A DNA stretch of 64,000 nucleotides from Massospora cicadina (Eukaryota > Entomophthoromycota > Entomophthoromycetes > Entomophthorales > Entomophthoraceae), in contig JAKSZP010014870.1 in the NCBI GenBank assembly GCA_022478985.1, positions 16,875-80,874 of the forward strand, in the 5' to 3' direction. Within the stretch, counting starts at the first letter, position 1, and the number at the start of each line of letters is the position of its first letter. The notes beneath the pieces are model-generated. The model did not search any database. It saw nothing but the letters and a program-made list of their open reading frames with translations, and was not told the DNA's origin. The position numbers were made by a program, and so were the translations under genes. Below are positions 53,035 through 64,000 of the stretch, piece after piece.

Positions 53035-56000
53035 GGCCCTTGTGACTAGCGCAGATAATGGGGTTGACTTCTCTAGGATTGGTGACTGCTGACAACCAGA
53101 TAACAAGAGAAACCTTCCAGGAGCAAGGCCTGATGCCAAGAACAGCGGTGTCAGGAATATTCCCCACTGAACCTCAACCAGTAGAGGGGATTGGGGCCTC
53201 ACAGGGTGAGAAATTTTTTTGAAAAAAAAACAAAAAACCTGGACAAAGTATTGGTAGGATCTGAAACTGACTCAGATTTGATTGACAAAAATCAGCAGCT
53301 CAAACTAACAGAGCAAAGCTATAAAAAGTTTTCTACTGACATGGAGAAACTTACTGAATCTGCTCAGGGTATTTGAGTGAAGAAGAAGTTGGGCTCCAAT
53401 TCCAAAAAGGCCCAGTTGGGGGGGCAAATAGTCCCCAACCAAAATCAATTTGGCAACATGAGAAAATCATTGGGCAGTGATCCCCAATACACCATTGGGT
53501 ACAATCCCTGATGAAGTCATGTTGACAGGTGGCTCTAGCTCAACTATAAATCAATAGCTGATTCTGAATAGCCAATTACTGAACCAATATGATCCATTCA
53601 GGGACCAACCCTGACAGGGGTGAAACTATATTGAGGACTGAATCTGAGGGATTGGACACCTGAGAAAGTTTGGCTAAAAAACTAAAAGTATTACTGGAAG
53701 GGGCTGAAACTCTGACAGCGGTCAAGTTGGTGGCCAGGGCCCCAGTAAAATACACACTGATCCAGTCAGACATGTTGGCATGCCAAGGCATGTCCACCCA
53801 TGAGGTCAAACAATGGGAGGCCCTCCAGTTCCCATACTCTACAGTGACTCAGTGGGTCTCCAAAGGTATCAAACCAGCCATCACAGCTATGTGGCAAGAC
53901 CACAAATTTTCTGCTGGAGTGGCCAAATGCTGGCTTGACACCCAAATCTCAATCAACATGGTGGTACTATTCAAGGCATCATGAGTTAGGACCAAAGATG
54001 CCCTGGAATGGATGAAAATTCCTGTGGAGAACAAGGTGATTGAGGCCACAATCTGCAAAGATTTAAAACTGGCAGATGCAAAGGCCTGGATAAAGGCTGG
54101 CATTACCTTTTAAATACAATGGAGTACAACAAGGCAGGCATTACAACATGATATGCCCAAGCCATTGGAAGCTTGGGCCTCAACCCAACAGATTTAGCTG
54201 AGTATGCAAAACAATTCCTGAATGCCTCTACTGCCCTGAATGGGCCCAACACTCCATTCCAGTGGACACAGCACTGGAATGATATAACACACTTTCTCCC
54301 CAGAGGAGGCACTATCATGGATCACAGCTGGGTTTAAGGCCACCAAGGCCTTACACTGGTTGTACACCCAAATTTCACCAGCCACTGCATCAGACCTGAT
54401 GAAAGCAGGCTGGACAAAGGAAAAAGTGGTAAAATGGGGACCCTTTTGGGATTGGTTGCCAGAAGAGGCCATCAACTGGTCCACCAATGGATTCACACCA
54501 ATGGAGATGAAATACTGGTTCTGAGTGGGGGCCAGTATGGACCTAGTGCACAAATGGGCAGAGCTGGGGGTGACTAAACTGATTCACAAAACTTTTAGAG
54601 GCTGACCATTCCTGATTGAAAAGTGGAAAATCTGGCATGATGCTGCAACAATTGCCAAAGCTGCAGACTGGGATGCAGTGGGGTTCACCCCTGAATCAGC
54701 CCAACTGTGGATGGAACATGAGATTTCACCACAGGCAGCAACAGTGATGAAAGGGGTCATGACCCCAGACTTGGGCCAAGAATGGCTCAAAGTGGGGATC
54801 CACATCAAAACTATCCAGGATTGGAAGCAATCCTTCCTGGAACTGATGCTAGTGGCCCCATATGCCACCAAAGGCTTCCCCCTCCAAAGCATTCCAATGG
54901 AGTGAAGTGGGTGTTCTGGCAGCCATGGCACAAGTATTTACAGATGGGGCTGGAATAGTGTCACAGTAAGGGACTGGTGCCAGCGTAGCTTGATTATGCT
55001 GGAGGTCCTTCAAAAATACCTCCACCCAACGTGCAGCCCAGAATCTGCCCTCAAGTGGTACCAACTGGGGTTCTCACCATTGGATGCCCTAGAGTGGCAG
55101 AGCCTCAGAGATCAGAGTGCAAATGGCTAGAAGTATCAGCCGCTGAGGTATCAGCATCCACCAGATCAAAGCGTTCCTCAACTGGGGTTCAGCCTCAACA
55201 AATTGGTAAGTTGGATTTTGAAGGGAAAGACCCCCACTAAAGTACCCAAACCAAGCGTGAAAACCAAATCCTACAGCACCTCAGTGGCACATACCAAAGA
55301 CAACACCTGGAATGGAGCAGGGAGCCACATTGAGTACATCTGTCAGTTGATCAGTGGGGGCTTTACAGACTGCCAGGCACCAAAATCATACCTAAAGGAT
55401 GCTATCTGAATCCACCTGCAGCTAGTGGAGGAGGAGGAATGGTCTGACCTGATAATGTCAATTTATCAGGAACTTGACAAAGTCCTAGCTGGAGGGGACT
55501 TTGATCACCACTGGGTACCCAAATGGGGCTATATAGATATAGCAATCCCAGGCAAATTGGACTGCAAGAAACTCCTCAAAATTGGCATCAAATACAAGGG
55601 GATTTATCTGAGAATGGAACTGACCAGATATGCCAACCAAACTGCAAGGTGGGTAACCTTCCAGAATCTCCCCACCAATCATGAATGGGAGTGGGTGCAC
55701 AAAGTGATCTGGACCAGATTGTCATACTATGGGGAAGTATGAGAATTTTGGCAAGCTGGTGGCAATTACATTGCAAAGTGCCTCCACCCTTGGACAGTGG
55801 AAGCGCTGTATGAACTGGCACCCTGGATGAAACCAAACAAAATTGCTCTACCCAGATTCATCCACCTGCCCAGCCTTGATAGGGTAGTATACATCAAACA
55901 GGAGGATGCCAAACAAGTGTGCCAGTTCTGTTACCAGACCAGCCACACAATGGCTCAATGCCACCATCATAAAGGTAAAACTACATGGGAATATGAATAT

Positions 56001-56395
56001 GACCCTGTTGGGGGAATCACCAAGGTGGGTACCAAGACTTTCCTCCACCCAAAAGCCAGAGAATGGATCCTGTGCAACTTAATGGAGGTAGCAGATATGA
56101 AATGCCAGCAACAAGAATTGGACCTGGCACATAGAGAAGCATGGGAATGGGAAATGGCAAAGTGACCCAAAGTGGATGATGAACTGTTTATAAATCTGAA
56201 CCCCAAATCTTACACAATGGATGAGGGAACTGACCCCAGACCAACAGAGAAACGTCCAACCCAAGTGGAATGGATGGTCTGAGGAGGAAAGATGGCAGAA
56301 GGTGAACCCAAAAAAGTCTCTCAAGCAAGGGTGGATGCAGGAAGCCAGCAAATCAAAATTGAAGCCTGACAAGATGAAAAGTGAATACTAAATCA
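53035..56395 (+). pseudogene. LINE B ORF1: 13-residue W-repeat solenoid, then CCHC knuckle
   Basis: After a low-complexity Ser/Thr/Asn N-terminus (53191-53376 and on), a repeat array runs from about 53800 to 55210. Units follow W-x3-G-[FI]-x4-[AV]-x2-W with a period of 13. Examples are KQWEALQFPYSTVTQW and TQWVSKGIKPAITAMW at 53810, SWITAGFKATKALHW at 54325, NWSTNGFTPMEMKYW at 54470, DWDAVGFTPESAQLW at 54670, and KWYQLGFSPLDALEW at 55060. The frame 55425-55742 follows, then 55797-56165 with a perfect zinc knuckle CQFCYQTSHTMAQC. A charged tail ends near 56395. The knuckle and position before the endonuclease identify ORF1. The repeat array is of a kind I do not know. Confidence 0.82.
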
Positions 56396-56830
56396 AATTG
56401 GAAGTCATTGGCAAATAAACCTGAGGCAACTGGTGAAAAATCAGCAGGAGTGACAAAATTGACAAAATTGGCTGGACAATCACCAACTAAAAAATTGAGT
56501 TCTGCCATTAAATTGAATGAAGGGGTGTGAATCTGACTGATGGATGAGGGAGAATCTGCCACTCCACCAGCAGGGGACAAGGGGCACCTGGACCCAATCA
56601 TAAAACCATCCCCATTATCCATTGACAGGGAGATGGGGATGGTAACCAAATTCCCAGTACACAGGATGCCCAGAATATAATACCAGTCCTAACCAACTGA
56701 CCCTGAAAACCAAATATTGCACCCGCCAACCATCATTGCCACCATCATCAACCAACCAGACCTCAGTACAGGACTTGATCCACAACCCAGACAATGCTAA
56801 ACCTCATACCTGTGGGTCAGGCAGCTGGAA

Positions 56831-57667
56831 ATGAGGATAGCGACTACAAATGCTTGGGGGATGGTGAGCATACAAATGAGGAGGAGGAAAATGCACCATT
56901 TAAAAACTAATAATAATATTGGCCTAATTTTTATTTCTGAAACACAAGCTGGTAACCAAAAAGAAATAGTGCTGAGCTCAAACTGCAATGTGAAAAACCA
57001 CCCATGGTCCTGCCAGATAGGCTACCAAGCCCTACGGATGGACCATATGGTGATAGTCACAATGGACAAGAAAATAGACCTGGAATTTGTGAAAGAAACT
57101 CACGCTGGTAGGATCTTGATAGTGACAGCTACAAATAGAGAAGCTGGCAAGAGCATACAAGTGATAGCAGTCTACACCCCACCAAAGCACCATAAAAACC
57201 GTATCTTTTAGTAATTCTTAGCAAAAGTGCCAACTGAAGTGATGACAGTAATAGCAGGTGATCTGAACTGTTGGACAAATGCAAGCCAGGATACGTTCCT
57301 GACAAGAGAATGTCTCAACAGTAAGGCTGACAAGATGCTTGATTACCTAGTCAAATCTGGGATGTGCCTAATGATTGATGAAGAGGATGATGACCCAGCC
57401 AACCTAACAAGGTGGTCATACGCCACTGGATCCCCACTATCAGGATCACAGTTAGACTACATCCTAGTGTCATTGGATCTCAAGCCAATGACATTCAACA
57501 GCGAGGTTAGCATAAATGCCAAAAGTGACCACATGGTCATCCAGATAGAGATCAACCTTGATAAACCTCTGAGGAACCGCAAGTGGCAACTAGCACCAGC
57601 CACACTGAGGGATGGGGATTGGCACTGAAAGGTTGATGCTGGACTGGATCAACTGGTAGAGTATCTG
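56831..57667 (+). pseudogene. LINE B ORF2, apurinic-like endonuclease
   Basis: Frames 56831-57211 and 57227-57628 join after one stop (TAG at 57209-57211). They start MRIATTNAWGM (Asn motif), then LIFISETQAG (Glu motif), TPPKHHKNRIF, IAGDLNCW (GDFN motif), LDYILVSLDLK, and SDHMVIQIEI (SDH motif). All catalytic positions are retained, making this the best-preserved domain of LINE B. The V insertion follows at 57677. Confidence 0.9.
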
Positions 57668-59330
57668 GACAACCACTGTAAGTCTTGGGGACCAGCCCCT
57701 AAAACTGGATATGGAGCAGCATCCCTTTTGGACCAAAAGGGGGCCAAAGGCCCAAGTGGACCCCCTGTTGCAGCTGAGCGACCTGGCACACATGGGTAAT
57801 GAGCGCTGGGTGACTGCCCTTCCGTCTAAAGATATTCAGATCTCTCCTCTCCCCCCTCCCCAACCCTGGTAAAATTAATAGAGGGGACCTGCCAGGAGAT
57901 CATGCAGGCCAGGGGCCATAGGTGGGCCCCTGGGACCCCTCACTCACCAGGGGAAACTTACCAAAATTTTGAAAAACAGCCAGCGCAGCTATTGGAGCCC
58001 AGTTTTCAAATTCTGGGCTAATGGAGCTGGTCTGGACAGGTCAGGTCTGAGAGTCAGATTGGAACTCAATTCAGGTTTTGAACCAGGCCACCAGTGACTC
58101 AGACCAGTTGCCCCTACCCTCCAGAATGGATCCAAGAAGTTTGGATTGCATAGACACCCAAATTGAGAGTCTGGACCAGGTTGTGGACAACTGAGCACCA
58201 AGGCCACAGCCCCCCAGGATAAATCTGGGAAATACAAACTGCGTAAGCTTCCCAACTCAAATGGTCAAGGCCCAGATCAGTACCATTGACCTGGTCTGGC
58301 CCCAAAAATTTGGGAAAATCAGCAAAGCTTTTTTGATTTTTGCCAAGATTTTGGGCATCCATCCACTCCCCCACCCGCAGCCAACCAAACCCCATTACCA
58401 ATCCCCAACCACCCAATACCCTAGCATCCCCACTATGTAATTTGCCCAATACTTAAGGCAACTGCCCTGCCAATGGGCAGTTGTTGGTTTATTCTCTATT
58501 CTCCTTGCACTTTGTGCCAAAATAAAGCTGAATACCTCAAATGCCTTATCATGGACTCCACCTGTTTGTTTTTTTTGTTCAAAATTCCGCCAATTGATCT
58601 GGCAAAGCGTGCCACCACCCAAATTGTCATCCCAATAATTGCTGAATGGGTCATCCAGTCGCTTGACCCCACCACGCAATGGTGGATCATATCCACAGTA
58701 AACTGCCTCACTCTCAATGATGGAGTCAACTCTCTGTCCATTTTTGCATATCCGTTAAATGTGAACCCATCCATTCGCTTTGCCATCAGGTTTCCCAAGA
58801 GCGCCCCCTATCAGAGCAGCCTCAGGGCACCTCCACCCCAATGCCCACAAACTTGGCCCCCCACACTTAGCTCATCCATCATTGATCCCACCCACCTAAG
58901 GGGCCCAGAGTACCCTGATCAAGGGGGACTCAGCCCTAATGCTTATTGCAGGTCCATTTTCCCCTTTGACAGCACCCCTGTGCGCATGATGGGTCCTGTG
59001 CCACCCCTCTCTGGTGCACAGACTCACCTACCCATAACTGAAGGCCAGCAACCGCACACCCTGGAGGAGATATTGTCCTCCCCACCTCTCCTACCCTTGG
59101 GGGTTGCCCCCACAAGACTTGCAGTTGCCTCCATTGCAACCATCTAGTTTGCCTTGGGGGCCTTTGGTACATTTATAAACATTTGCTTTTCTCACATCCC
59201 CACTAGATCCCCCCTTCTTCTAGTCACATGGACTGCTGTGCCCTTGGCATTCTGGGCTCTCCGCTGGGTGTTCACACACCCTGACTGATAGCCAAGTCTA
59301 ATTCTTATCAGCCATTTCTATGACAACCAC
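57668..59330. mobile_element. Family V insertion, 1.65 kb, 9-bp target-site duplication
   Basis: LINE B text breaks after GACAACCAC (57668-57676) and resumes after an identical GACAACCAC (59322-59330). LINE A is uninterrupted at this point, which confirms an insertion. The insert begins TGTAAGTCTTGGGG and ends TCAGCCATTTCTAT. I find no terminal inverted repeat and no poly(A). A 25-bp imperfect palindrome (CAACTGCCCTGCCAATGGGCAGTTG at 58458) and an AATAAAGC (58522) precede its ORF. Confidence 0.75.
58473..59290 (+). CDS. Family V ORF, membrane-protein-like, unknown
   Basis: An intact 224-codon frame runs 58473-59147. After one stop the same frame continues to 59284 with a hydrophobic stretch ending AVPLAFWALRWVFTHPD. 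That stretch is homologous to VMPLAFWLAFWVLMYPDW in V copy 1 (15420-15773). The N-terminal part has hydrophobic segments (CLFFLFKIPPIDL; QIVIPIIAEWVIQSL) and the middle is Pro-rich. No transposase, recombinase or nuclease motif is seen. It may be a passenger gene or a structural protein of a non-autonomous element. The start codon is uncertain; MDSTCLFF at about 58550 is an alternative. Confidence 0.45.
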
Positions 59331-61500
59331 CTGGAGTTAGACCCACTATAATGATGGATCCGGATCAAAGTGAAAATGAAACATGATAGTTTGAAGTTTG
59401 AAAAAGCGACATCCTACAAGTGAACTGCCACCGTGAAACAACTGAAGTCTAAATTAGAAAGGCTGAGGCTCACCTGACGGGAAAGTGAAGACTGGTAGAT
59501 CAAGTACTGAACAACACACAAAAAGTATCAGGCCATAATGATGAAGCCAGACTCAAAGAGATGGACCAATGTGACTTACCAACATCAGAGCCTAATGGGA
59601 TGATGACTAAAGAGGGCCTTAAACACCTCAAGGAAATCTGAACTAAGGCTAAGGTATAGGAAGTGGAGACAGCGGAAGGGGAAGTATCAACAGACCCCAA
59701 AACAATCAAGCGCAAGATTGAGCTTTTTTACAGTGATCTCTTCCAATAATGAGAAACAAGCAAATTGGTGATAAAAATCCTTATTGACCTGGCCAAGCTG
59801 GCACTGAGGGGCTGTATGTCAGAAGACATTGCCTAGCTATCCGCTGAAATATCTATCAATGAAGTTAAGAGGGTGCTAAAGGAGTCACCAAGTTTGAAAG
59901 CACCAGGCCCCAACAATATGTGTGCAGAAATATACAGCATATTCTGAGAACGCATTGCGCCAGAGCTCAAAGCCTTACTTTAACCACTGTTTGCAAAATG
60001 GCCAGCAAATTCTGGGGGGCCAAGAGACCTGAATTGTACTTCTGTACAAAAAGGGTCTCTGACGCCAACTTCAGAACTGGCGCCCAATTGCGCTATTGAA
60101 CGCCAATTATAAACTGCTCATGCACATAATATCTGATTGACTGATGGCAACAGCACTGTGCACGCTCCATAGTGCCCAGAACAGCTTTGTCAAAGGCCGT
60201 AGTATATGGGACAGCATTGGTTCAGTCCAGAGCATACTCTAGGATATGAGGGGCATCAAAAAGGGGTACCTTATGTTCCTCAACATGGAAAAGACATACA
60301 ACTGAGTAGCGTTGTCATTTCTTCATGAGGCACTAAAGGCAGTTGGTATCCCCAACATGTTTTGAGCATGGATAATGATGCTGTACTTGGGCCTGGTAAT
60401 GAAGGTGATTGTCACAGATGGTGTAACCAATGAAATCCCTGTTGGGCAAGGTCTCTTCCAAGGTGCCCCTATGTCACCAATACTATTCAACTTTGCATCC
60501 AACATTCTACTGGTGGCAGCGGATGTGAAGCTATGGGGTTTAGTCTACCCTAACCAAATGCCACTGAAGATGCTAGCATTCACTGATGATACAGTAGTAG
60601 GCATAAGCTCACTGACTGACCTCCAGGGTGCCAAGAAACTATTGAACCTCTATCAGCTAGCATTGAATGCAAAAATCAACTTGGCAAAAACCTCAGTGAT
60701 GAGGGTAAGCTTTCAAGCTTCAGCCTGCCAACCAACACAACGCTGATTATGAACTCCCAGACAGTCCAATACCTCAGGATACTCTTCAATGACAAGGGAC
60801 CAGTGGTACTGGAGATTGAACAGGAAGTATTGTCAAGCTTATCAATCTGAATGGCATGCTGAAAAAGTGCCAGACTATGCCTCGAGGAGAAAGTTTAGGC
60901 AATAAATGTCTTTATCTTCTCAAAGTTGTGGTATGTGGCTCATGTGCTGCCAATGAGCCCAAACTTAGAGAAGAAAATCAGGTCAATGCTCTGAACCTTC
61001 ATGTGGTTCAAGGTGAAGGTGGCGCTGATACCACTGGAAGCCCTGTCAAAACCAAAGAATGAAGGAGGCATGGGCCTCCTGGACTTTGAATATCACACCT
61101 GGCATATATGGGGAAAGTTATTCCTGAAGCTAACACAGATGCACATGCGCTGCTCAACCCTAGCATGGGGCATGAACTGGACAAGAGCCCAAGGCCTCCA
61201 AGAGCTGGTCTCTCCTTGATCAATATATGAATTGATGGCGTACCACCCATGGATAACCTCCCAAAAAGGTACTCCACACTACTGGCAACTATGCAATTGG
61301 GCTGTGCACCAGGGCAGATGTTCATTTGAGCGATTGGACCAAGAAGCTGACCAAATTCAAAGGGACATGAAAGCACATAATTCTGCAATGATTTTTGCAA
61401 CAAGATGGGAGGAGCATAATTGAATCACTGACAAATATGCAACCAAGTTGATCAGAATAAGGTACAAATTGATGCTGATAAAATATGGGGGTCCACTCCT
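59331..61500 (+). pseudogene. LINE B ORF2, reverse transcriptase
   Basis: Picking up after the insertion: a charged helical connector, then KAPGPNNMCAEIY (fingers) at about 59905, NWRPIALLNANYKLL at 60080, FVKGRSIWDSIGS, and FLNMEKTYN where the first catalytic Asp and the later Asp are both Asn. QGAPMSPILFNFAS is intact, and FTDDTVVGISS has the DD pair. The thumb includes GGMGLLDFEYHTWHIWGK at about 61060. The frame 60375-60746 is the longest piece. Confidence 0.9.
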
Positions 61501-61639
61501 GAAACTGGGGCACAATCTGCCCACCCATCCATGAATTCTAAATGACTGGACTACTGAAGGCCATGATATCAACTACCCAACAAAGGAGTTGTTTTCAGGC
61601 CTGAACTCCTGCTTGGTGACAGCCAAACAGCATTTGGTA

Positions 61640-61880
61640 ACCTGGCAGATCCTAAATTGGGCAAGCACAGCGGGCCAGACTACCAGCATAAAGAATGCCC
61701 CATATGTGCTGAACCAGAAGCAGACATAGCCCACCATTACTATAAATGTGCCATGTTCAAAAAATACTGGTCCATGATGCATTACATTCTATTAGGCAAA
61801 CAATTGCCACTGGGAATACATCCATTGCAGGATCTTTTCTTCATTAAAACCCTGAAAATGGCTCCAATCCAACTATGAGC
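61640..61880 (+). pseudogene. LINE B zf-RVT domain
   Basis: The frame 61657-61878 contains ECPICAEPEADIAHHYYKCAMFKKYW, an intact C-x2-C ... H-H-x3-C zinc motif followed by the aromatic tail typical of zf-RVT. The 3' UTR follows. Confidence 0.82.
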
Positions 61881-62429
61881 CTTCATTTACCATTATTGTG
61901 TATGGGTAATTCACTGTGCACTTGTTGCCAAGGTTTTGAGCTAAGAGTGCCCCCACCACAGAGGTTTGGTATTGAAGACCATTCAGATTATTTCTGATCT
62001 GCTCCATTGGATCTCAAAATTTTTGCACATAATCCCCAGGTGTTATAAAGCCACACATCTGGCTTTCCCCACCAGATTGCTCATTGCATGCAATGAGGCA
62101 ACTAATTGACTGAGAACGAAATGGTCTGTAAGCCCGCAGATGCTAGAACTGTGGCTAGCAATGGCAATTGCCAATCAGCAATGGTTGGAGGTGCTAGAAC
62201 TCTAGCGGCCCAAACCCCAGGTCCTTTTTACCATTGGCTGAATCACCTGTATTCTGCCCTCCCCTCTTACTTTCTCTTAAGTTTATTTTAATAAAGTATG
62301 GAGTTTTTTAAAAAAAAATCTAGCATAATCTGCTCAGCTTTTAGCTCTAAACTTCAACTCTATAAAAGGTCAATTGTTTAAATCCTGGCGTAATCACTTT
62401 TTATACACTTTTCTTAAACTCATTGTCAA

Positions 62430-63061
62430 TTCTATCTATCTGTCTGTCTGTAATTAAATCTTACAAGCTCTATTTCAGACACTTATTGTCAATAAGAAAT
62501 TCTTAAATTTGGTACACTTATGTATCTTCAATAACAATACAATAATCCATCAAAAATTTTAATTTTCATAATAAAACAAAAAGTTTTATATATAAGAAGT
62601 GAAAATCTTATATGTTTTTATTGGAAATGGGTATATTGTTACTGCTGAGAAGTTTGATATTCGGTTGATTCGTTAGCTTAAATGGTTTTGTCAAGCGGTT
62701 GGTGGATTTGGGTTGGTTAATATGCTTAACGGATTTAATAAATAAGCAGTTAGTGATCGGTTGATTCGATAAGTTGGTTGGTTTTGGTAAGTGGTTGGTG
62801 GTTTTGGTTGTTACGATAAGTTTAGGTTTGTTTTACGAGTACGAAACGGAAGGAAATTGGGTTAATTTGGTATATTCTATGGTTTTAGTTAGTAAGTGGT
62901 TGGTGATTTTGGTTTCGATTTTAAGTTTAGTTTTGCGAGGCAGTTGGTGATTGGTTGATTTGGTATGTTCAAAGTTTTTAGCTAAGCGGTTTGGTGGTTT
63001 ACTAATATGGATTATCTGATAGTTTAAACACTATAGCGAAGCACGGGAATCTTGATGTTAG
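62430..63061 (+). mobile_element. Helitron-like H1, near-complete copy
   Basis: The 5' part reads TCTATCTATCTGTCTGTCTG. The interior has the AAAGTTTTATATATAAGAAGTGAAAATC module and about eight minisatellite units (AAGCGGTTGGTGGATTTGGG ... GATTCGATAAGTTGG). The 3' end AGCGAAGCACGGGAATCTTGATGTTAG matches GGGATTATCTTATCTAG at 30734, with TTAG in place of CTAG and the 5' hairpin arm decayed. CpGs are common, so the copy is fairly young. Confidence 0.65.
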
Positions 63062-63425
63062 TTTTATATAATTTTAAATAACCTGCTTAATTTGGTTCAC
63101 CTAATTAATAAAATACTTTTGGCAATTTAAGTAGAAGTTGATTTAGTAGTTTGGAAGATATTTCACTTACACGATGATTTTAAATATAGAATTGTTTCGG
63201 GTAGCAGTTTGGTGTTATTTGATTGATTCGATAGGTTTATTTTGTTTGACTGAGTGGTTGATGGCTTTTAGTCGAATCGATAGGACAGTTTAGCTTTGAG
63301 GGGTGATTAGTTATTAGTTGATTTGATAAGTTCAGTTAGGTTAATTGAGCGGTTAGTGGTTTTTGTTGATTCGATTAAGCAATTAAATTTGGCTGAGTGG
63401 TTATTGTTATCTACTTAAAAAAATT
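63062..63425 (+). repeat. Further H1-type minisatellite
   Basis: The GATTGATTCGATAGGTTTA, TGAGTGGTTGATGG and GAGCGGTTAGTGG units continue the H1 interior beyond the apparent 3' end, suggesting a second, truncated H1 copy. Confidence 0.5.
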
Positions 63426-63885
63426 TCATTCACTGACTAATTGACTGACTGACTGACATCTGAAACCTTCGAGTCAGATAAGTTTAATCTATTTGGGTGA
63501 GTGGGTGAGAATTGGCAAATAAGATCGAATCTGAAATTATCGAGTATGATAGGTTCAATCCATTTGGGTGAGTTGGTGAAAATATTATAATAATTCACAC
63601 TCTGTCATCTGAAGCTAATCGAGTCTGATAAGTTTAATCTATTTGGGTGAGTGGGTGAGAATTGGCAAATACTATCTAATAATTCATCAAATTGCTCATC
63701 TAAAACTCGACAAAAATCAGTATTAGAGTTTAAGTATATTAAGTAGTTAGGATAATCAGTTCACCAGCCACGAGGGCAACAGCGAAGCTGTTTGAGTGAC
63801 TCGAGAGTAGTGCTGGCACAGCCTATAGCTGTCAGTGTGAGCTTAAAACCCCCGAGCAATGCCAGGTAAATTTTGCTTAGATCAA
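63426..63885 (+). mobile_element. Helitron-like family H2, best copy
   Basis: Three tandem units (GACATCTGAAACCTTCGAGTC ... TTTGGGTGAGTGGGTGAGAATTGGCAAAT at 63455, 63530 and 63610) are followed by the 3' module CCAGCCACGAGGGCAACAGCGAAGCTG ... GTAGTGCTGGCACAGCC ... CCCCCGAGCAATGCCAGGTA and a TTAG-like end near 63880. CCCGAGC-AAT-GCCAGG can form a short bulged hairpin. Confidence 0.6.
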
Positions 63886-64000
63886 CTAAATTTTATAAAA
63901 TGAAATATTTTAGATGAAAATCAGTTATTTTAGCATAAATTGACCAATAAAATCAATTAAATTTAATAAAATGAATTATTGTAGATGGTGATCAGTAAAT
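63886..64000 (-). repeat. Inverted copy of the 71-bp repeat at window end
   Basis: The reverse complement reads TGATCACCATCTACAATAATTCATTTTATTAAATTTAATTGATTTTATTGGTCAA, one to two units of the 14247 repeat. It continues past base 64000. Confidence 0.8.

Larger units (their letters stand above)
52720..62318 (+). mobile_element. LINE B, non-LTR retrotransposon interrupted by a V insertion
   Basis: Same layout as LINE A: ORF1 with 13-residue W repeats and zinc knuckle, endonuclease, [insertion 57677-59321], reverse transcriptase, zf-RVT, then TTTTAATAAAG and a short A-run at 62311-62318. Without the insertion the element is about 7.9 kb. Stops are frequent but the protein motifs are easier to read than in LINE A. 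The 5' edge near 52720 is approximate. Confidence 0.9.

Noticed and set aside
62330..62400. tRNA-like stretch after the LINE B tail (TTGTTTAAATCC resembles a B box)
   Set aside because: No convincing A box or cloverleaf; the match is short and AT-rich.
1..64000. Alternative genetic code (many in-frame TGA/TAG in otherwise recognisable proteins)
   Set aside because: Stops are confined to transposon remnants that also have frameshifts and lost catalytic residues. The long GRP94 exon uses none and ends with TAA, so the standard code is sufficient.

Overview
The window is a eukaryotic, transposon-saturated stretch with one certain host gene and one probable one. The certain gene (10755-13132, minus) encodes GRP94/endoplasmin, the ER-lumenal HSP90. 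It has a signal peptide, the full GHKL ATPase motifs and an SDEL terminus. Two very short introns (55 and 40 nt) flank an 11-nt micro-exon. Short introns, CTRAY-like branch sites and the tRNA-derived SINEs suggest a TE-bloated, early-diverging fungus (Mucoromycota, Glomeromycotina or Entomophthorales-like). GRP94 is missing from the best-studied Dikarya such as budding yeast, so a dikaryan is less likely. The lineage is inference only.

Layout. 1-6015: minus-strand Ty3/gypsy element (gag, protease, RT, RNase H, integrase, 5' LTR). 6016-8537: 5' ends of two further Ty3 elements with their LTRs. 9155-9670: two tRNA-derived SINEs, one with a perfect 16-bp target duplication. 10755-13132: GRP94. 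14247-14460: 71-bp tandem repeat. 14859-16930: minus-strand remnant of an unknown ORF family (V) and a LINE fragment. 17957-20007: element with ~840-bp direct terminal repeats. 20008-26990: LINE A. 27429-29260: unknown family U, nested in a Helitron-like repeat. 29370-31690: Helitron-like copies. 31700-32345: another U copy. 32480-37754: LINE C, the youngest large element, with a perfect 16-bp target duplication. 38590-45280: two halves of Ty3 elements placed head to head. 46015-46225: tandem repeat. 48010-48124: hAT-like MITE. 48785-49950: third U copy. 50016-51497: probable host gene. 51554-52650: Helitron-like ends. 52720-62318: LINE B, interrupted at 57677-59321 by a V-family insertion with a 9-bp target duplication. 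62430-64000: Helitron-like and tandem repeats.

Most elements are dead and poor in CpG, whereas GRP94 is CpG-rich. This fits CpG methylation of transposons followed by deamination. The most unusual signal is the ORF1 protein of LINEs A and B. It is a long array with a strict 13-residue period (W-x3-G-[FI]-x7-W), followed by a CCHC zinc knuckle. I could not match this array to a family I know.
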